Positions 16,708 through 25,571 are shown, counted from the stretch's first letter. The stretch is DNA of 64,000 nucleotides from Bradyrhizobium embrapense (GCF_001189235.2 NZ_LFIP02000005.1:434001-498000); one strand, 5' to 3'. A program made the numbers and translations. The notes: generated from the letters alone by a model not told the origin.

Positions 16708-17970
16708 CTAGCCGCGGCCGTCGGCGCTGGTGTCGTAGTGAATAGTGCCGTCCTGCGGCGTGACCTTTGAGCCGGGAATGGCACGTACCAGGCCGTCGAT
16801 GACGACGCGGTCACCGGGCTCGAGGCCCGACCGGATAACCCGCAACCCGCCGCGCAGATCGCCCGTCGTGACGATCTTCGGCTTGACCGCGGAGTCGGGC
16901 CCGACGGTCATCACCAGATGTTGCGACTGGTCGAGCGTGACCGAGGCATCGGGAAGCAAGAAGGCCGGCGCCGGCGGCGCGATCTCGACCCGCAGCCGTG
17001 CAAACGCACCGGGCGCCAGGAGCAGATCGGGGTTCGGTACCGTCGCACGCGCCCGGATCGTGCCGCTGGAGCGATCGAGCGCGTTATCGATGAAATCGAG
17101 CGTTCCGTCGCGCTTGAAATCGTTCTCGTCGGAAAGCCGGATCAGGACCTTGTTGGCAAGCGGCCCCTGAATGTGGGCACGCTCGCGCGAGAATGTCAGG
17201 AAATCGGATTCGCTCATGTCGAAATCGACATAGAGCGGGTCGAGAGAGACCAGCGTCGCCAGCAATGTCGTCGGACTGGTCGCGGCGCGGCTGCCCGCGA
17301 TCAGGCTGCCGATAGAAACCTGCCGCGCGCCGATGCGTCCCGTAAAGGGCGCCCGCACGCGGCTATAGTCGAGATCAAGCTCAGCGTCGCGCACGCGCGC
17401 CTTGGCATCTTCGACCGCGGCCTGCGATGCGTTCTGCTCGTTGGTACGCTGATCAACGGTTTCCTGCGTCGCGAAATCACTGCGCTTGAGGGACGTCGCG
17501 CGCGTCAGCTGATTGTTGGCGAGTTCGACGCGGGCTTTTGCTGTCTGCAGCGCGGCCTGTGCTTGAGCGAGCTTGATTTCGTAGGGGCGCGGATCGATGA
17601 CGAACAGAAGATCGCCCTTATGAACGATCTGGCCGTCCTTGAAGTGAATCTCGGTCAGAGTGCCGCCGACCTGGGCACGCAGCTCGACGCGGTCGACCGC
17701 GGAGAACTGGCCGAGGAAGTCAATCCGGTTGCTGACCTCGCGTTGCAGCGGCTGACTGACTGTCACCGGCGGAGCCGGCGGCGCTGCCGCTGCGGCCTTG
17801 TTGCCTCCATGGGGCGCGAAATGGGGCGCGAAGCCGAAATAGACCGATCCGACCGCGACTGCGATTGCCGCAACGATGACGCCGGTTCGCCAGCTGCGTC
17901 TCCGCGGCTGCCCTGCCGGTCGGTTGAGCGGCTCGCGTGCTACCTTTGTGTTGTCGGTGATCTGGTCCAT
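16708..17970 (-). CDS. RND efflux periplasmic adaptor (membrane fusion protein)
   Basis: A 420-residue MFP linking the RND permease to an outer-membrane channel. An N-terminal hydrophobic anchor (TGVIVAAIAVAVGSVYFGFA, about residues 30-49) is followed by a barrel-sandwich half (VELRAQVGGTLTEIHFKDGQ, about 99-118). A hairpin coiled coil (KLAQAQAALQTAKARVELAN) comes next, then the returning lipoyl half (LDYSRVRAPFTGRIG) and a beta-barrel / membrane-proximal domain. I placed the start at the ATG at 17970: upstream in-frame residues overlap the regulatory gap and look non-coding. It is the first gene of the operon and diverges from a TetR-type regulator. Confidence 0.92.
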   Translation of the reverse strand: MDQITDNTKVAREPLNRPAGQPRRRSWRTGVIVAAIAVAVGSVYFGFAPHFAPHGGNKAAAAAPPAPPVTVSQPLQREVSNRIDFLGQFSAVDRVELRAQVGGTLTEIHFKDGQIVHKGDLLFVIDPRPYEIKLAQAQAALQTAKARVELANNQLTRATSLKRSDFATQETVDQRTNEQNASQAAVEDAKARVRDAELDLDYSRVRAPFTGRIGARQVSIGSLIAGSRAATSPTTLLATLVSLDPLYVDFDMSESDFLTFSRERAHIQGPLANKVLIRLSDENDFKRDGTLDFIDNALDRSSGTIRARATVPNPDLLLAPGAFARLRVEIAPPAPAFLLPDASVTLDQSQHLVMTVGPDSAVKPKIVTTGDLRGGLRVIRSGLEPGDRVVIDGLVRAIPGSKVTPQDGTIHYDTSADGRG

Positions 17971-18112
17971 GAGACGTCCGTCATTCTTTCCCTGGTCGCC
18001 CGAAACCCGGCCGGGCCCGGTGCCGCCGACGGCAGGCTGAGCGTTGCGGCGCATCGGGGCGGTGTTGCCTGGTCACTGTCATTGCCGGAGAGGAAAAATA
18101 CCGCGTGGGGTT

Positions 18113-18139
18113 GATATCTGGAGCAACTCCTCCAATATC
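18113..18139. promoter_or_regulatory. Candidate TetR operator between efflux operon and regulator
   Basis: An imperfect inverted repeat (GATATCTGGA at 18113-18122 and TCCAATATC at 18131-18139, differing by one missing base) lies in the divergent promoter region. TetR-type repressors of efflux pumps usually bind such palindromes to control both directions. Binding is inferred from position and symmetry only. Confidence 0.45.
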
Positions 18140-18189
18140 TTGTCCGCGATATAACCTCGGGGAGGCGCCGTTCAAGGAATTTTGGAGCG

Positions 18190-18873
18190 ATGACACCAAA
18201 AATAATTCAAGGGAAGAAAGCCAAGGACGACACGGTCAATAATCCCAAGGTGCGCAACCCAAAGCGCGGCCGAGGGCGGCCTTTGGTCTTCGATCGCGCC
18301 GCCGCGCTGCAGGCCGCGATGAAGCTGTTCTGGGAACGCGGCTATGAAGGTACGTCGTTCGACGAACTGATTGACGCGATGGGGATCAGCGCCTCGAGCT
18401 TCTACAATTCATTCGACAGTAAGGAAGCGCTGTATTGCGAAGCGACCAGCAGCTATCTCGATTGGGCGGGCCAATGGTTTCTCGCCATTCTCAATGATCC
18501 GTCGATCGACACCAAAACCGCGTTCGCACACTTGCTCGCGGCCACCGCAGACGAGTTCACGCGAGGCGATCATCCGCTTGGCTGCATGATCTCGCTGGCC
18601 GGCACGCATTGCTCGCCGGGGATGAAAAACATTCGTGAGATGATGGTCGAGCATCGCGCGTTCTCGGAAAGCGTGATGGCCGACCGCATGCGCAGGGGCG
18701 TTGCCAACGGCGATGTGCCGCCGGCGACCGATTGCGATATGCTGGCCGCCTATTACAGCGCGGTCGTTCGCGGCATGGCTGTCCAGGCGCGCGACGGAGC
18801 ACCGCGCGAAAAGCTGGGCAAGATCGGCCGCCTGGCAATGCAGGCCTGGCCGCAACGTTCGGCAGAACATTGA
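18190..18873 (+). CDS. TetR/AcrR-family transcriptional regulator
   Basis: A 227-residue regulator with a basic Lys/Arg-rich N-terminal tail (about residues 1-30). The TetR DNA-binding domain follows at about 32-90 (FDRAAALQAAMKLFWERGYE, then TSFDELIDAMGISASSFYN), and a variable helical ligand domain completes the protein. The HTH with SASSFYNSFDSKEALY is typical of the AcrR/YcdC-like group. It is transcribed away from the RND operon across a 219-base gap with a candidate operator at 18113-18139, so it probably represses the pump and itself. The inducer is unknown. Confidence 0.93.
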   Translation: MTPKIIQGKKAKDDTVNNPKVRNPKRGRGRPLVFDRAAALQAAMKLFWERGYEGTSFDELIDAMGISASSFYNSFDSKEALYCEATSSYLDWAGQWFLAILNDPSIDTKTAFAHLLAATADEFTRGDHPLGCMISLAGTHCSPGMKNIREMMVEHRAFSESVMADRMRRGVANGDVPPATDCDMLAAYYSAVVRGMAVQARDGAPREKLGKIGRLAMQAWPQRSAEH

Positions 18874-18961
18874 GGCGAACTATGGTGCGCAATTGCGCAC
18901 CTCAGAATCTCGAGGTTCCGGGTCCGATGCTGTCGCATCGCCCCCGGAATGACGGCGTCGG

Positions 18962-21106
18962 TTACGCCGCGCGGATGTTCGACAGGAAACCGTCGATCTC
19001 CGAGCGCAGCACGTCGGCCTCGCGGCGCAGCGCGTCGGAGGCGCTGAGCACCTCGGCGGCAGCAGTGCCGGCCTCGGCCGAGGCGGTCGAGACGCCGACG
19101 ATGTTGCTCGACACCTCGCTGGTGCCGCCCGCCGCGTGCTGGATGTTGCGGGCGATCTCGCGGGTCGCCGCGCCCTGCTCCTCGACCGCGGCGGCGATCG
19201 CGGTGGTGACGTCGTTGATCTCGCCGATCGTGCTCGAGATGTTGCGGATCGCGGTGACGGCCGTCGTCGTCACCTCCTGCATGCTGACGATCTGCTGGCG
19301 GATCTCCTCGGTCGCCTTGGCGGTCTGGCTCGCGAGGTTCTTCACCTCGGAGGCGACCACGGCAAAGCCGCGGCCGGCCTCGCCGGCGCGCGCCGCCTCG
19401 ATGGTGGCGTTGAGCGCCAAGAGGTTGGTCTGCGAGGCGATGGTCTGGATCAGGTCGACCACGACGCTGATTCGCGCGGCGTTGTCGGCAAGGCCTTGCA
19501 TGGTGCTGTCGGTGGCGCTGGCTTCCTCGACCGCCTTGCGGGCGATCTCGGCCGAGGTGACGACCTGGCGGCCGATCTCGGAGATCGACGACGACAGCTC
19601 CTCGGTGCCGGCCGACACCGTCTGCACGTTGACCGAGGTTTCCTCGGCGGCCGAGGCGACCGCATTGACCAATGCGCTCGACTGGTCGGCGGTCGCCGAC
19701 ATGCTCTGCGCGGTCGCCTGCATCGAGTTCGCCGCGGTCTGCAGGCTGCCGAGCGCGCTGCGGACATTGGACTCGAACGCGACGATCTGGGTTTCCATGC
19801 GCGAGGCGCGCTCCGCCTTGGCGGTGCGGTCCTTGTTCTGGTTTTCGGCGAGCTCGCGGCTTTCGATCATGCTCTCGCGGAACACCTGCAGCGCGTCGGC
19901 CATGACCGCGATCTCGTCGCGCTGGCGGCTCTGCGGGATCTCGGTGTCGAGGTCGCCGTCGGACAGCAGCTGCATCGAGCGCTGCAGGCCGCGGATGCGG
20001 CGCAGGATGTTGCGCCCGACATAGAGCCAGACGAACAGGAACGAGCCGACCAAGGTCAGCGCGCCCAATCCGATCATCACCGTGGTCGCGAGCGAGATCT
20101 GCTGCCGCGCCTGGAAGGTCGACGCGTCGGTATCCTTCTGCACGGCGTCGACCAGCTGCTGGACGCTGATGCCGAGCCCGACATTGAGCTTGCGGGTCTC
20201 CTCCAGGATGGTCTGGCCGTAATCGATCGAGTCGAGCTCCTTCTGGCGGACCTTGAACACGCCGGTCTTGCCTTCGCCGAGCACGAGCAGCCTCGAGGCG
20301 GTATCGCGCACGGCAACGATCGCCGGATTGTTCGGCAGGTCCTCGAGGTTGGACTTGACGCGCTCGCGGCCTTTCTTGAACTCCGCCTCGATCGCATCGA
20401 GCGTCTCGCTGGAATTGGCCGACAGCGCCGCGGTCATGTCGGCGGCCATCAGATTGCCGGCGGCGAGCACGTTGCTGATCTGGCCCACGGTTCGGGCCGC
20501 CTCGGTGGCAGCGTCGGCGGAGACATCGGCCGCGCCGAGGATGGCGTTGAGCCGGGTCTGCGCGTCGAGCATCGCGGGACCGGCGGCGGAGACGAAGGCG
20601 TCCTGCGCCTTGCGCAGCGCGTTGTACTGCTTGTCGTGCAGCGCGCCGACCTCGAGCCGCTCATGCGCCGCCGAGATCAGGCTCTTGGTCGCCTCGTCGG
20701 TGTTCTTGACGTTCTCCTGCAGCGCGCTGACGACGGATTTGTCGGCGCCGAGTTCGATGATCTCGCCAAGCTTGGCATTGGTCTGCTGCGCGACCTCCTG
20801 CACCTTCCTGGTGCGGTCGTTCAGCGCATCCTCGCTCGAGACGGCGAGCAGGCCGGGCCCCTGGGCTGCGAGCGAGGCGCTCTGCGCGGCAAGCTGTAGG
20901 CTCGCGGCCAGCCGCGGAATGTCGCGGCCGGAGAGATCGCTCATCGTGCCGCCGAGCTGATGCAGCACGATGCCAGCGCCTGCGCTGATCACCAGCGCCA
21001 TGCCTGCGATCACGGCGAACGCCGCGAACAGGCTGCCCCTGACGCCCATCTGCGGCAGGCGGATGCGCTTGAGATTTGGTTTGCCGAGCTTGAACCGAAA
21101 CGCCAT
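18962..21106 (-). CDS. Methyl-accepting chemotaxis protein
   Basis: A 714-residue membrane chemoreceptor. A TM helix near residues 25-45 (FAAFAVIAGMALVISAGAG) is followed by a long helical periplasmic region of about 300 residues. A second TM (MIGLGALTLVGSFLFVWLYV) leads to a HAMP domain (LRRIRGLQRSMQLLSDGDLD). The cytoplasmic signalling coil has the hairpin tip IASQTNLLALNATIEAARAG and GRGFAVVASEVKNLASQTAK. It would pass ligand signals to CheA/CheW; no che genes are nearby. I chose the start MAFRFKLGK at 21106 because the codons upstream lack conservation-like character; an ATG at 21190 is possible. The ligand is unknown. Confidence 0.93.
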   Translation of the reverse strand: MAFRFKLGKPNLKRIRLPQMGVRGSLFAAFAVIAGMALVISAGAGIVLHQLGGTMSDLSGRDIPRLAASLQLAAQSASLAAQGPGLLAVSSEDALNDRTRKVQEVAQQTNAKLGEIIELGADKSVVSALQENVKNTDEATKSLISAAHERLEVGALHDKQYNALRKAQDAFVSAAGPAMLDAQTRLNAILGAADVSADAATEAARTVGQISNVLAAGNLMAADMTAALSANSSETLDAIEAEFKKGRERVKSNLEDLPNNPAIVAVRDTASRLLVLGEGKTGVFKVRQKELDSIDYGQTILEETRKLNVGLGISVQQLVDAVQKDTDASTFQARQQISLATTVMIGLGALTLVGSFLFVWLYVGRNILRRIRGLQRSMQLLSDGDLDTEIPQSRQRDEIAVMADALQVFRESMIESRELAENQNKDRTAKAERASRMETQIVAFESNVRSALGSLQTAANSMQATAQSMSATADQSSALVNAVASAAEETSVNVQTVSAGTEELSSSISEIGRQVVTSAEIARKAVEEASATDSTMQGLADNAARISVVVDLIQTIASQTNLLALNATIEAARAGEAGRGFAVVASEVKNLASQTAKATEEIRQQIVSMQEVTTTAVTAIRNISSTIGEINDVTTAIAAAVEEQGAATREIARNIQHAAGGTSEVSSNIVGVSTASAEAGTAAAEVLSASDALRREADVLRSEIDGFLSNIRAA

Positions 21107-21288
21107 TGCCCCGTGCCCCCTGGCCATACCCTTGGCCACTACTCTTGGATGTTTCCCCGGCGCGGGAGTATCGGTGCGGCGGGTTAACAAAATCGGGAAA
21201 ATTGCGGCGATCCGCAGGATTTTTGAGGGGGGTCGCGCGCCGCACTGTTTTGGTCCGCTGTGCGGAATCGATGCGCGCGATCGGACGC

Positions 21289-21315
21289 AAAAAGGCCGGC
21301 GCGAGCCGGCCTTTC
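21289..21315 (-). terminator. Intrinsic terminator of the porin gene
   Basis: A perfect stem (AAAGGCCGGC / GCCGGCCTTT with loop GCGA) is followed on the minus strand by a T-run. It lies just after the stop of the leftward outer-membrane protein gene and is a classic rho-independent terminator. Confidence 0.88.
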
Positions 21316-21342
21316 CACTCCTGGTTGTGGCGGTCCGTAACC

Positions 21343-22089
21343 TCAGTAGCGGCCGTAAGCGGGGCCGCCGAGGTTGCCGAGATTGAAGCGGTAGTTGAGG
21401 CCGGCCTTCACCGTGTGCTCGTCATTGTGGAAGCTGCCGACCGGCACCAGCGCGCCGGGCGCGGTGAAGCGGCTGTCGCCGAAGTCGTAGTACTGGTACT
21501 CGACCTTGGCCGACCAGTTCGGTGCGAACATGTATTCGGCGCCGCCGCCGATGGTCCAGCCGTTGCTGTGGTTGTCGCTGAGTGCGAAGGGGACCTGCGC
21601 GCCGCCGAGCGTCACGGTTTCGTTGTTGTCGGAATAGGCGTAACCGCCCTTCACATAGATCAGGCCCGGGCCCCAGGTGTAGCCGACGCGGCCGGTGATC
21701 GAGGCTATGCCGCGCTGGTTGTTGTTGTAGACGTAACCGCCCGGGAAGATCGCGTTGAGCTGGTGGCCGCCGACCCAGGAATACTGGCCTTCGAGGCCGA
21801 TCACCCACATCGGCGACAGCTGCCAGTCGTAACCGCCCTGCACGCCGCCCATGAAGCGGGCGCTGGAGTCCGACAGCGCGAGGCCGTTGAACGTGCTGTT
21901 CTGCGAGAACACGCCGCCGAGATGGCCGCCGAGATAGAAGCCGGTCCAGTTGTAGAGCGGCGCGGCGTAAACAGGTGCGGGCGCCTTCTGGTAATAGCCA
22001 CGGGAGCCGAGGTCGGCGGCCTGGGCGGTCGCGCCAAAGGCAGCGACGGTAACAGCTGCGGCTGCGGTTGCGAGCAGGAACTTCTTCAT
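21343..22089 (-). CDS. Outer-membrane beta-barrel protein (Omp25/RopB-like)
   Basis: A 248-residue outer-membrane protein. The Sec signal peptide MKKFLLATAAAAVTVAAFG ends at AQAA-D near residue 25. The mature part opens with a Tyr/Pro-rich lead (YYQKAPAPVYAAPLYNWTGF) and GFYLGGHLGGVF, the start of an eight-stranded barrel typical of rhizobial Omp25/RopB/Omp31 proteins. Alternating strands end with the aromatic-rich KVEYQYYDFGDSRF and the final strand LNYRFN. I set the start at 22089, where the signal peptide begins; an upstream ATG at 22140 adds 17 non-signal residues. It has its own terminator at 21289-21315. Confidence 0.93.
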   Translation of the reverse strand: MKKFLLATAAAAVTVAAFGATAQAADLGSRGYYQKAPAPVYAAPLYNWTGFYLGGHLGGVFSQNSTFNGLALSDSSARFMGGVQGGYDWQLSPMWVIGLEGQYSWVGGHQLNAIFPGGYVYNNNQRGIASITGRVGYTWGPGLIYVKGGYAYSDNNETVTLGGAQVPFALSDNHSNGWTIGGGAEYMFAPNWSAKVEYQYYDFGDSRFTAPGALVPVGSFHNDEHTVKAGLNYRFNLGNLGGPAYGRY

Positions 22090-22316
22090 GGGGCAGTCTC
22101 CGGACAAGTCATGAGGCGCAGCGTGAATGGCGCCATCCATGGCGATGCGTTAGACCGCATTTGAATAAAATGCTGTCACCGAATGACGACTTGGCGCGTT
22201 AAGTCGCACCCTTTGCGGTGAAACGTTTTGTTGTGCCTAACGAACGCTTAAGGGGGAATGACAGAAGGCTTAACGCACCGTGCGCGACGCGCTGGTTCCG
22301 TTAACCAGGCCCCCTG

Positions 22317-22637
22317 CTAGTCGAGCCGCTTGCGCACGTCGTCGCGGATCTGTTCGCGGAACGCTTCGCGGCGCGCGGCGCGTTCCTTGACCGGAACGTC
22401 GTGGCGATCGAACACGTCGAACTTCTCCAGGATCGGATAGTGCTCGCTCGCCATTGCCAGCACGCGCAGCAGGCCCGCGACCTTCGGGGTCGGGCCGGTG
22501 ACTTCCCATTTGCGGAGCTTTTCGGCGCCGCCGGCCGCGGGCAACCCGCACAGCTTCGCCATGTCCGCCGCCGTCAGCTTGCGGCCGAGCGCCTCGCCGA
22601 GATGTTCGCGCAATTTTCTTAGTTCTGGGCCGGTCAC
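22317..22637 (-). CDS. Small XRE-like helix-turn-helix protein
   Basis: A 106-residue cytoplasmic protein. Residues about 5-65 (ELRKLREHLGEALGRKLTAA, DMAKLCGLP, EKLRKWEVTGPTP) form a lambda-repressor-like HTH with a short Gly-rich insertion. The C-terminal part is charged and helical with the repeating basic stretch KERAARREAFREQIRDDV. It is probably a DNA-binding regulator. A tandem 14-base repeat (22656-22683) lies just upstream of its start and may be its autoregulatory site. Targets are unknown; the HTH assignment is moderate. Confidence 0.65.
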   Translation of the reverse strand: MTGPELRKLREHLGEALGRKLTAADMAKLCGLPAAGGAEKLRKWEVTGPTPKVAGLLRVLAMASEHYPILEKFDVFDRHDVPVKERAARREAFREQIRDDVRKRLD

Positions 22638-22655
22638 TCTTGGGTCCGCTCCGCG

Positions 22656-22683
22656 ACTTGGGTGTGTGAACTTGGGTGTGTGA
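22656..22683. repeat. Tandem 14-bp direct repeat upstream of HTH gene
   Basis: Two exact adjacent copies of ACTTGGGTGTGTGA (22656-22669 and 22670-22683) lie in the promoter region shared by the HTH gene and a small ORF. A degenerate start of a third (CTTGGGT) is at 22639-22645. A repeated operator is a plausible reading. Confidence 0.7.
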
Positions 22684-22751
22684 AGTGAGTCACATGACGT
22701 GCTCGAGCTGCGGGCTATACGCCGCTGATGCGACTTCTAAAGGAAACCATC

Positions 22752-22877
22752 ATGCACGGCATCATCGAAAGCCTGAGCCCCGAGCACGCACAGATCGATT
22801 GGAAATGGGTCGGCAGTGTGTTCGTGGTCTACGTCGCACTGATGATCGGCGGCGTGGGCCTGCTGCTCGGGCATTGA
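22752..22877 (+). CDS. Small single-TM membrane peptide, 41 residues
   Basis: A short ORF reading MHGIIESLSPEHAQIDW, then a hydrophobic stretch VFVVYVALMIGGVGLLLG and a final His. It has one predicted helix and no known domain. An AGGAAACC Shine-Dalgarno-like sequence sits about 7 bases before the ATG. It diverges from the HTH gene across a region with tandem repeats. Its small size keeps confidence modest. The function is unknown. Confidence 0.55.
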   Translation: MHGIIESLSPEHAQIDWKWVGSVFVVYVALMIGGVGLLLGH

Positions 22878-23130
22878 TTCCATTGATCTTGCCTGGGCTT
22901 GGTTGCTCTGGATTATGTGGCGCCTTCGCGCCGCGGAGGAGCACGTGCGTCCAGCACACCGGCGCGCAAGTGGGCCGAGACTTCCACAGGCAGAAAACGC
23001 TTTTCCCCGATTCGCGAAGCATATACACACGATTCGCACAGGGTAGTCCCCAGCCGTGCGGCGACTTATCCAAGGGCTCGACGTGCACTGCCGAGTAAGC
23101 GCGTACAACTGCAAGCGAACCTCAGCAGAG

Positions 23131-23904
23131 ATGCCAATGAAGAACGCAGCCGCGCGCTCCCCGCGCCTTATAGATGCCGTCGAAGATAAGATTGTGTGCT
23201 GGTCTCGCATGCAATCTGAGGGCGGGCAACGGCTTGAGGAGATAGTGCTCCGCAAGGAATACGAGCGTCAAGCCAACGGCGGCATATTCTGCTGGGGCGT
23301 TGGTAACGCGCCGAATCGCTGCACTCCCTCGTTAGCTAGGAGTAGGACGGACGTAGACGTTGTCTTTTCAGTTATGAAAAGCCGTCCAAAACTGGCAGAT
23401 GTCAGCCCGAGTTTCACGCTGATCTGGCGTAGATTCATTGATTGCGACGGGATCGAGCAACAATTGCCCGCCGGCTCGTTGGTGACGAGCAAAGGCGAAG
23501 CGCGAAGCGGCACCAAAAGCTCTCATTTTGCGCTCTTCTGCAAGTCGAGCCATCGACTGGAATTGAGCGACTATGGCAGCTTTGATCCCTCGGCATTTCG
23601 AAACGTTGGGCCAAGTGGTGGCGCGATCGGTTCGTCACAGGTGACGGCGCTCGTACGTTGTACCGGGCGGATGCAGTCTGACGCTCAATATCGAATAAAC
23701 CTTAGAGCAAAGCTCCATGGAAGTTATTGGGTCAAGCTGGTGGACCCCATTCCGATGGACCTGACCAAGCAGAGGTCACTAGCGCTATTCGGTTCGAGTG
23801 AGCATATTGTATCCGTGGCTCAGTGGCTTGATCTAGTGTCCTTGCTCCGTGAAGACTCGACGCCCGGTTTGGGAGTTAGCGAGAAGCAGCTTTTTCTACT
23901 CTAA
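23131..23904 (+). CDS. Unknown protein, first gene of three-gene island operon
   Basis: A 257-residue cytoplasmic protein I cannot assign to a family. Conserved-looking features are DKIVCWSRMQSEGGQRLE near residue 19, GGIFCWGVGNAPNR near 48, VVFSVMKSRPK near 75, and SSQVTALVRCTG and HGSYWVKLVDP further on. The density of Trp/Cys/Gly motifs suggests a folded enzyme or binding domain rather than a regulator. The ATG at 23131 is preceded by AGCAGAG; upstream in-frame codons are less likely. Codon use is AT-richer than in neighbours outside the island, a sign of transfer. It is followed 16 bases later by an ImmA/IrrE-type peptidase gene, which implies a joint function. Confidence 0.7.
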   Translation: MPMKNAAARSPRLIDAVEDKIVCWSRMQSEGGQRLEEIVLRKEYERQANGGIFCWGVGNAPNRCTPSLARSRTDVDVVFSVMKSRPKLADVSPSFTLIWRRFIDCDGIEQQLPAGSLVTSKGEARSGTKSSHFALFCKSSHRLELSDYGSFDPSAFRNVGPSGGAIGSSQVTALVRCTGRMQSDAQYRINLRAKLHGSYWVKLVDPIPMDLTKQRSLALFGSSEHIVSVAQWLDLVSLLREDSTPGLGVSEKQLFLL

Positions 23905-23920
23905 ATGTGAGCGGTGCGCC

Positions 23921-24916
23921 GTGGACGAGCGAACTGCAAAGTTAAGAAAGGAGCTTAAGCGCGCTGGTCTGACTGATCAGGCGGTTGAGGCCGCGTGGCC
24001 ACTATGGTGGAGCGACGATGCATCCAAGTCGCCTTCAGCAAGTGCAGAGCTCCGCTTCACACTTGCACGAAGGCTCGGGCTCTCCCCTCAGAGTCTTGCG
24101 GGCGACCGCGTTGAATTTGTTTGGAAGGAGAACTCGCACTTCAAGCATTTGACGAAGGAGGAAGAGGGGCAGCGAGCCGCGCTTTCTTCCTTCGGCATTG
24201 CCGTCGGTCGCTTGCTGGTCAGGGGCGTGGAAGCAACTAGTAGCCTCAGGGGGGTATCGCCCGACGATCTTCGCGAGGCAATTCTTGGCGGGCAGCGCTT
24301 TGTTGACCTCCAGGGCTTGCTCGCCGCGTGTTGGGGGGTGGGAGTTCCCGTCATACATTTGAGAGTGTTCCCCCTGTCAGCGAAGGGGATGCATGCAATG
24401 GTTGTTCGCGTGCAAGACAGGTTCGCTATCCTCTTAGGACGCGACGCATTGTATCCCGCTCCTATTGCTTTCACTCTTGCGCACGAGATAGGCCACATTG
24501 CGTTGAGGCACTTAGAGGCAACCGATGCTGTGGTGGACATGGAAGACCCCGCACAGATTGAGCCGGATGATGATGAGGAAAGTGCCGCGGATCATTATGC
24601 GCTTCAACTGCTCACGGGAGATGCCAGTCCAAAAATTGAAACCAATCTGGATGACTTCTCCGCCGCGCAACTAGCTCGGGCCGTATTGGTCACTGGTCCC
24701 GAGCGCAATATCGAACCCGGAACGCTGGCACTTTGCCTTGCCTACCAAGACAAGAAGTGGGCGCAGGCGAACTCGGCTTTGAAGATGATTTACGATCAAA
24801 GCAAGCCGGTGTGGCGCGAGGTAAATTTTCTAGCTGCAAAGCAGATCGATTGGAGCGCAATAGGTTCAGATTCGGCCGATTACCTCCGGGCAGTCATGGC
24901 GGTCCCGGATGCCTAG
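23921..24916 (+). CDS. ImmA/IrrE-family metallo-endopeptidase with HTH-like N-terminus
   Basis: A 331-residue protein. The catalytic zinc motif HEIGHIALRH lies at about residues 189-198 (HExxH plus downstream residues), with the acidic DDDEESAADHYALQLL helix supplying the third ligand region. That pairing defines ImmA/IrrE (COG2856) peptidases. The N-terminal ~60 residues (AELRFTLARRLGLSPQSLAG) resemble a degenerate HTH. Such enzymes cleave repressors or antitoxins in mobile elements and toxin-antitoxin loci. I use the GTG at 23921; an ATG at 23849 would overlap the previous gene by 56 bases. It overlaps the next gene by 8 bases, so translation is probably coupled. Confidence 0.82.
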   Translation: MDERTAKLRKELKRAGLTDQAVEAAWPLWWSDDASKSPSASAELRFTLARRLGLSPQSLAGDRVEFVWKENSHFKHLTKEEEGQRAALSSFGIAVGRLLVRGVEATSSLRGVSPDDLREAILGGQRFVDLQGLLAACWGVGVPVIHLRVFPLSAKGMHAMVVRVQDRFAILLGRDALYPAPIAFTLAHEIGHIALRHLEATDAVVDMEDPAQIEPDDDEESAADHYALQLLTGDASPKIETNLDDFSAAQLARAVLVTGPERNIEPGTLALCLAYQDKKWAQANSALKMIYDQSKPVWREVNFLAAKQIDWSAIGSDSADYLRAVMAVPDA

Positions 24917-25571
24917 TGAACTTCTTTGCGACAACGATGTCATTTTAAAAGCCTGTTGTTACGACCTGTCGATAGAGGTTCTTCTTTGCTTGGGTCGTAT
25001 CGGTACCTATTTCATTCTGGGCAGCGCATCCTTTGTAATCGTGGATCGAATAAAAAGATCGAAATCCATCTGCAACAAAGAACGCGCCGTTCATAATTTC
25101 GAGCTGTTTCTTGATCAGGCAAAGATTGTCGAGCCGTCGGACGCGGAGATATCACTTGCTGCTGAGATCGAAGCCGCAGCCCAGCAATTCAATCTAGCGC
25201 TTGATAGCGGTGAGAGTCTGCTGCTGGCGGTCCTCCTAATGCGGGACGCCGTTGGATTGTTGTTGACCGGCGACAAGCGTGCCATTCAAGCTATTGAGGC
25301 GCTTGGAGGTCATCACGAGTTAGTTGCCGGACTGACGCAAGCGGTGGGTTGCCTCGAGCAACTCTTTCTCTCATTGCTGATGTGGGAGAGCCTTGACCTT
25401 CTGCAAAGCCGCGTATGTAGTGAGCGCAAGGTGGACGTTGCGCTCGCCATCTGTTTTTCGTGTGCCTCGGGGCAATATACACTGGAGACGATTCGTGCAG
25501 GGTTGACAAGCTACGTTGCTGCCTTGCGGCTGCAGGCGAAAAGGGCTCTTGTCGCCTCAGATAATCTTTAA
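24909..25571 (+). CDS. PIN-like domain protein, putative nuclease toxin
   Basis: A 220-residue protein whose acidic residues follow the PIN pattern. CDNDVILK at residues 7-14 matches the first-strand Asp, DSGESLLLAVLL near residue 98 supplies the mid-helix Glu, and LLTGDKRAIQAI near 117 gives the Asp at the end of the core sheet. PIN domains are Mg-dependent RNases, often VapC-type toxins. The last ~90 residues are an extra helical region not found in small VapC proteins. The start overlaps the ImmA/IrrE gene by 8 bases. The stop overlaps the stop of the opposing gene in a shared TTAA. The PIN call is by motif only. Confidence 0.65.
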   Translation: MPSELLCDNDVILKACCYDLSIEVLLCLGRIGTYFILGSASFVIVDRIKRSKSICNKERAVHNFELFLDQAKIVEPSDAEISLAAEIEAAAQQFNLALDSGESLLLAVLLMRDAVGLLLTGDKRAIQAIEALGGHHELVAGLTQAVGCLEQLFLSLLMWESLDLLQSRVCSERKVDVALAICFSCASGQYTLETIRAGLTSYVAALRLQAKRALVASDNL

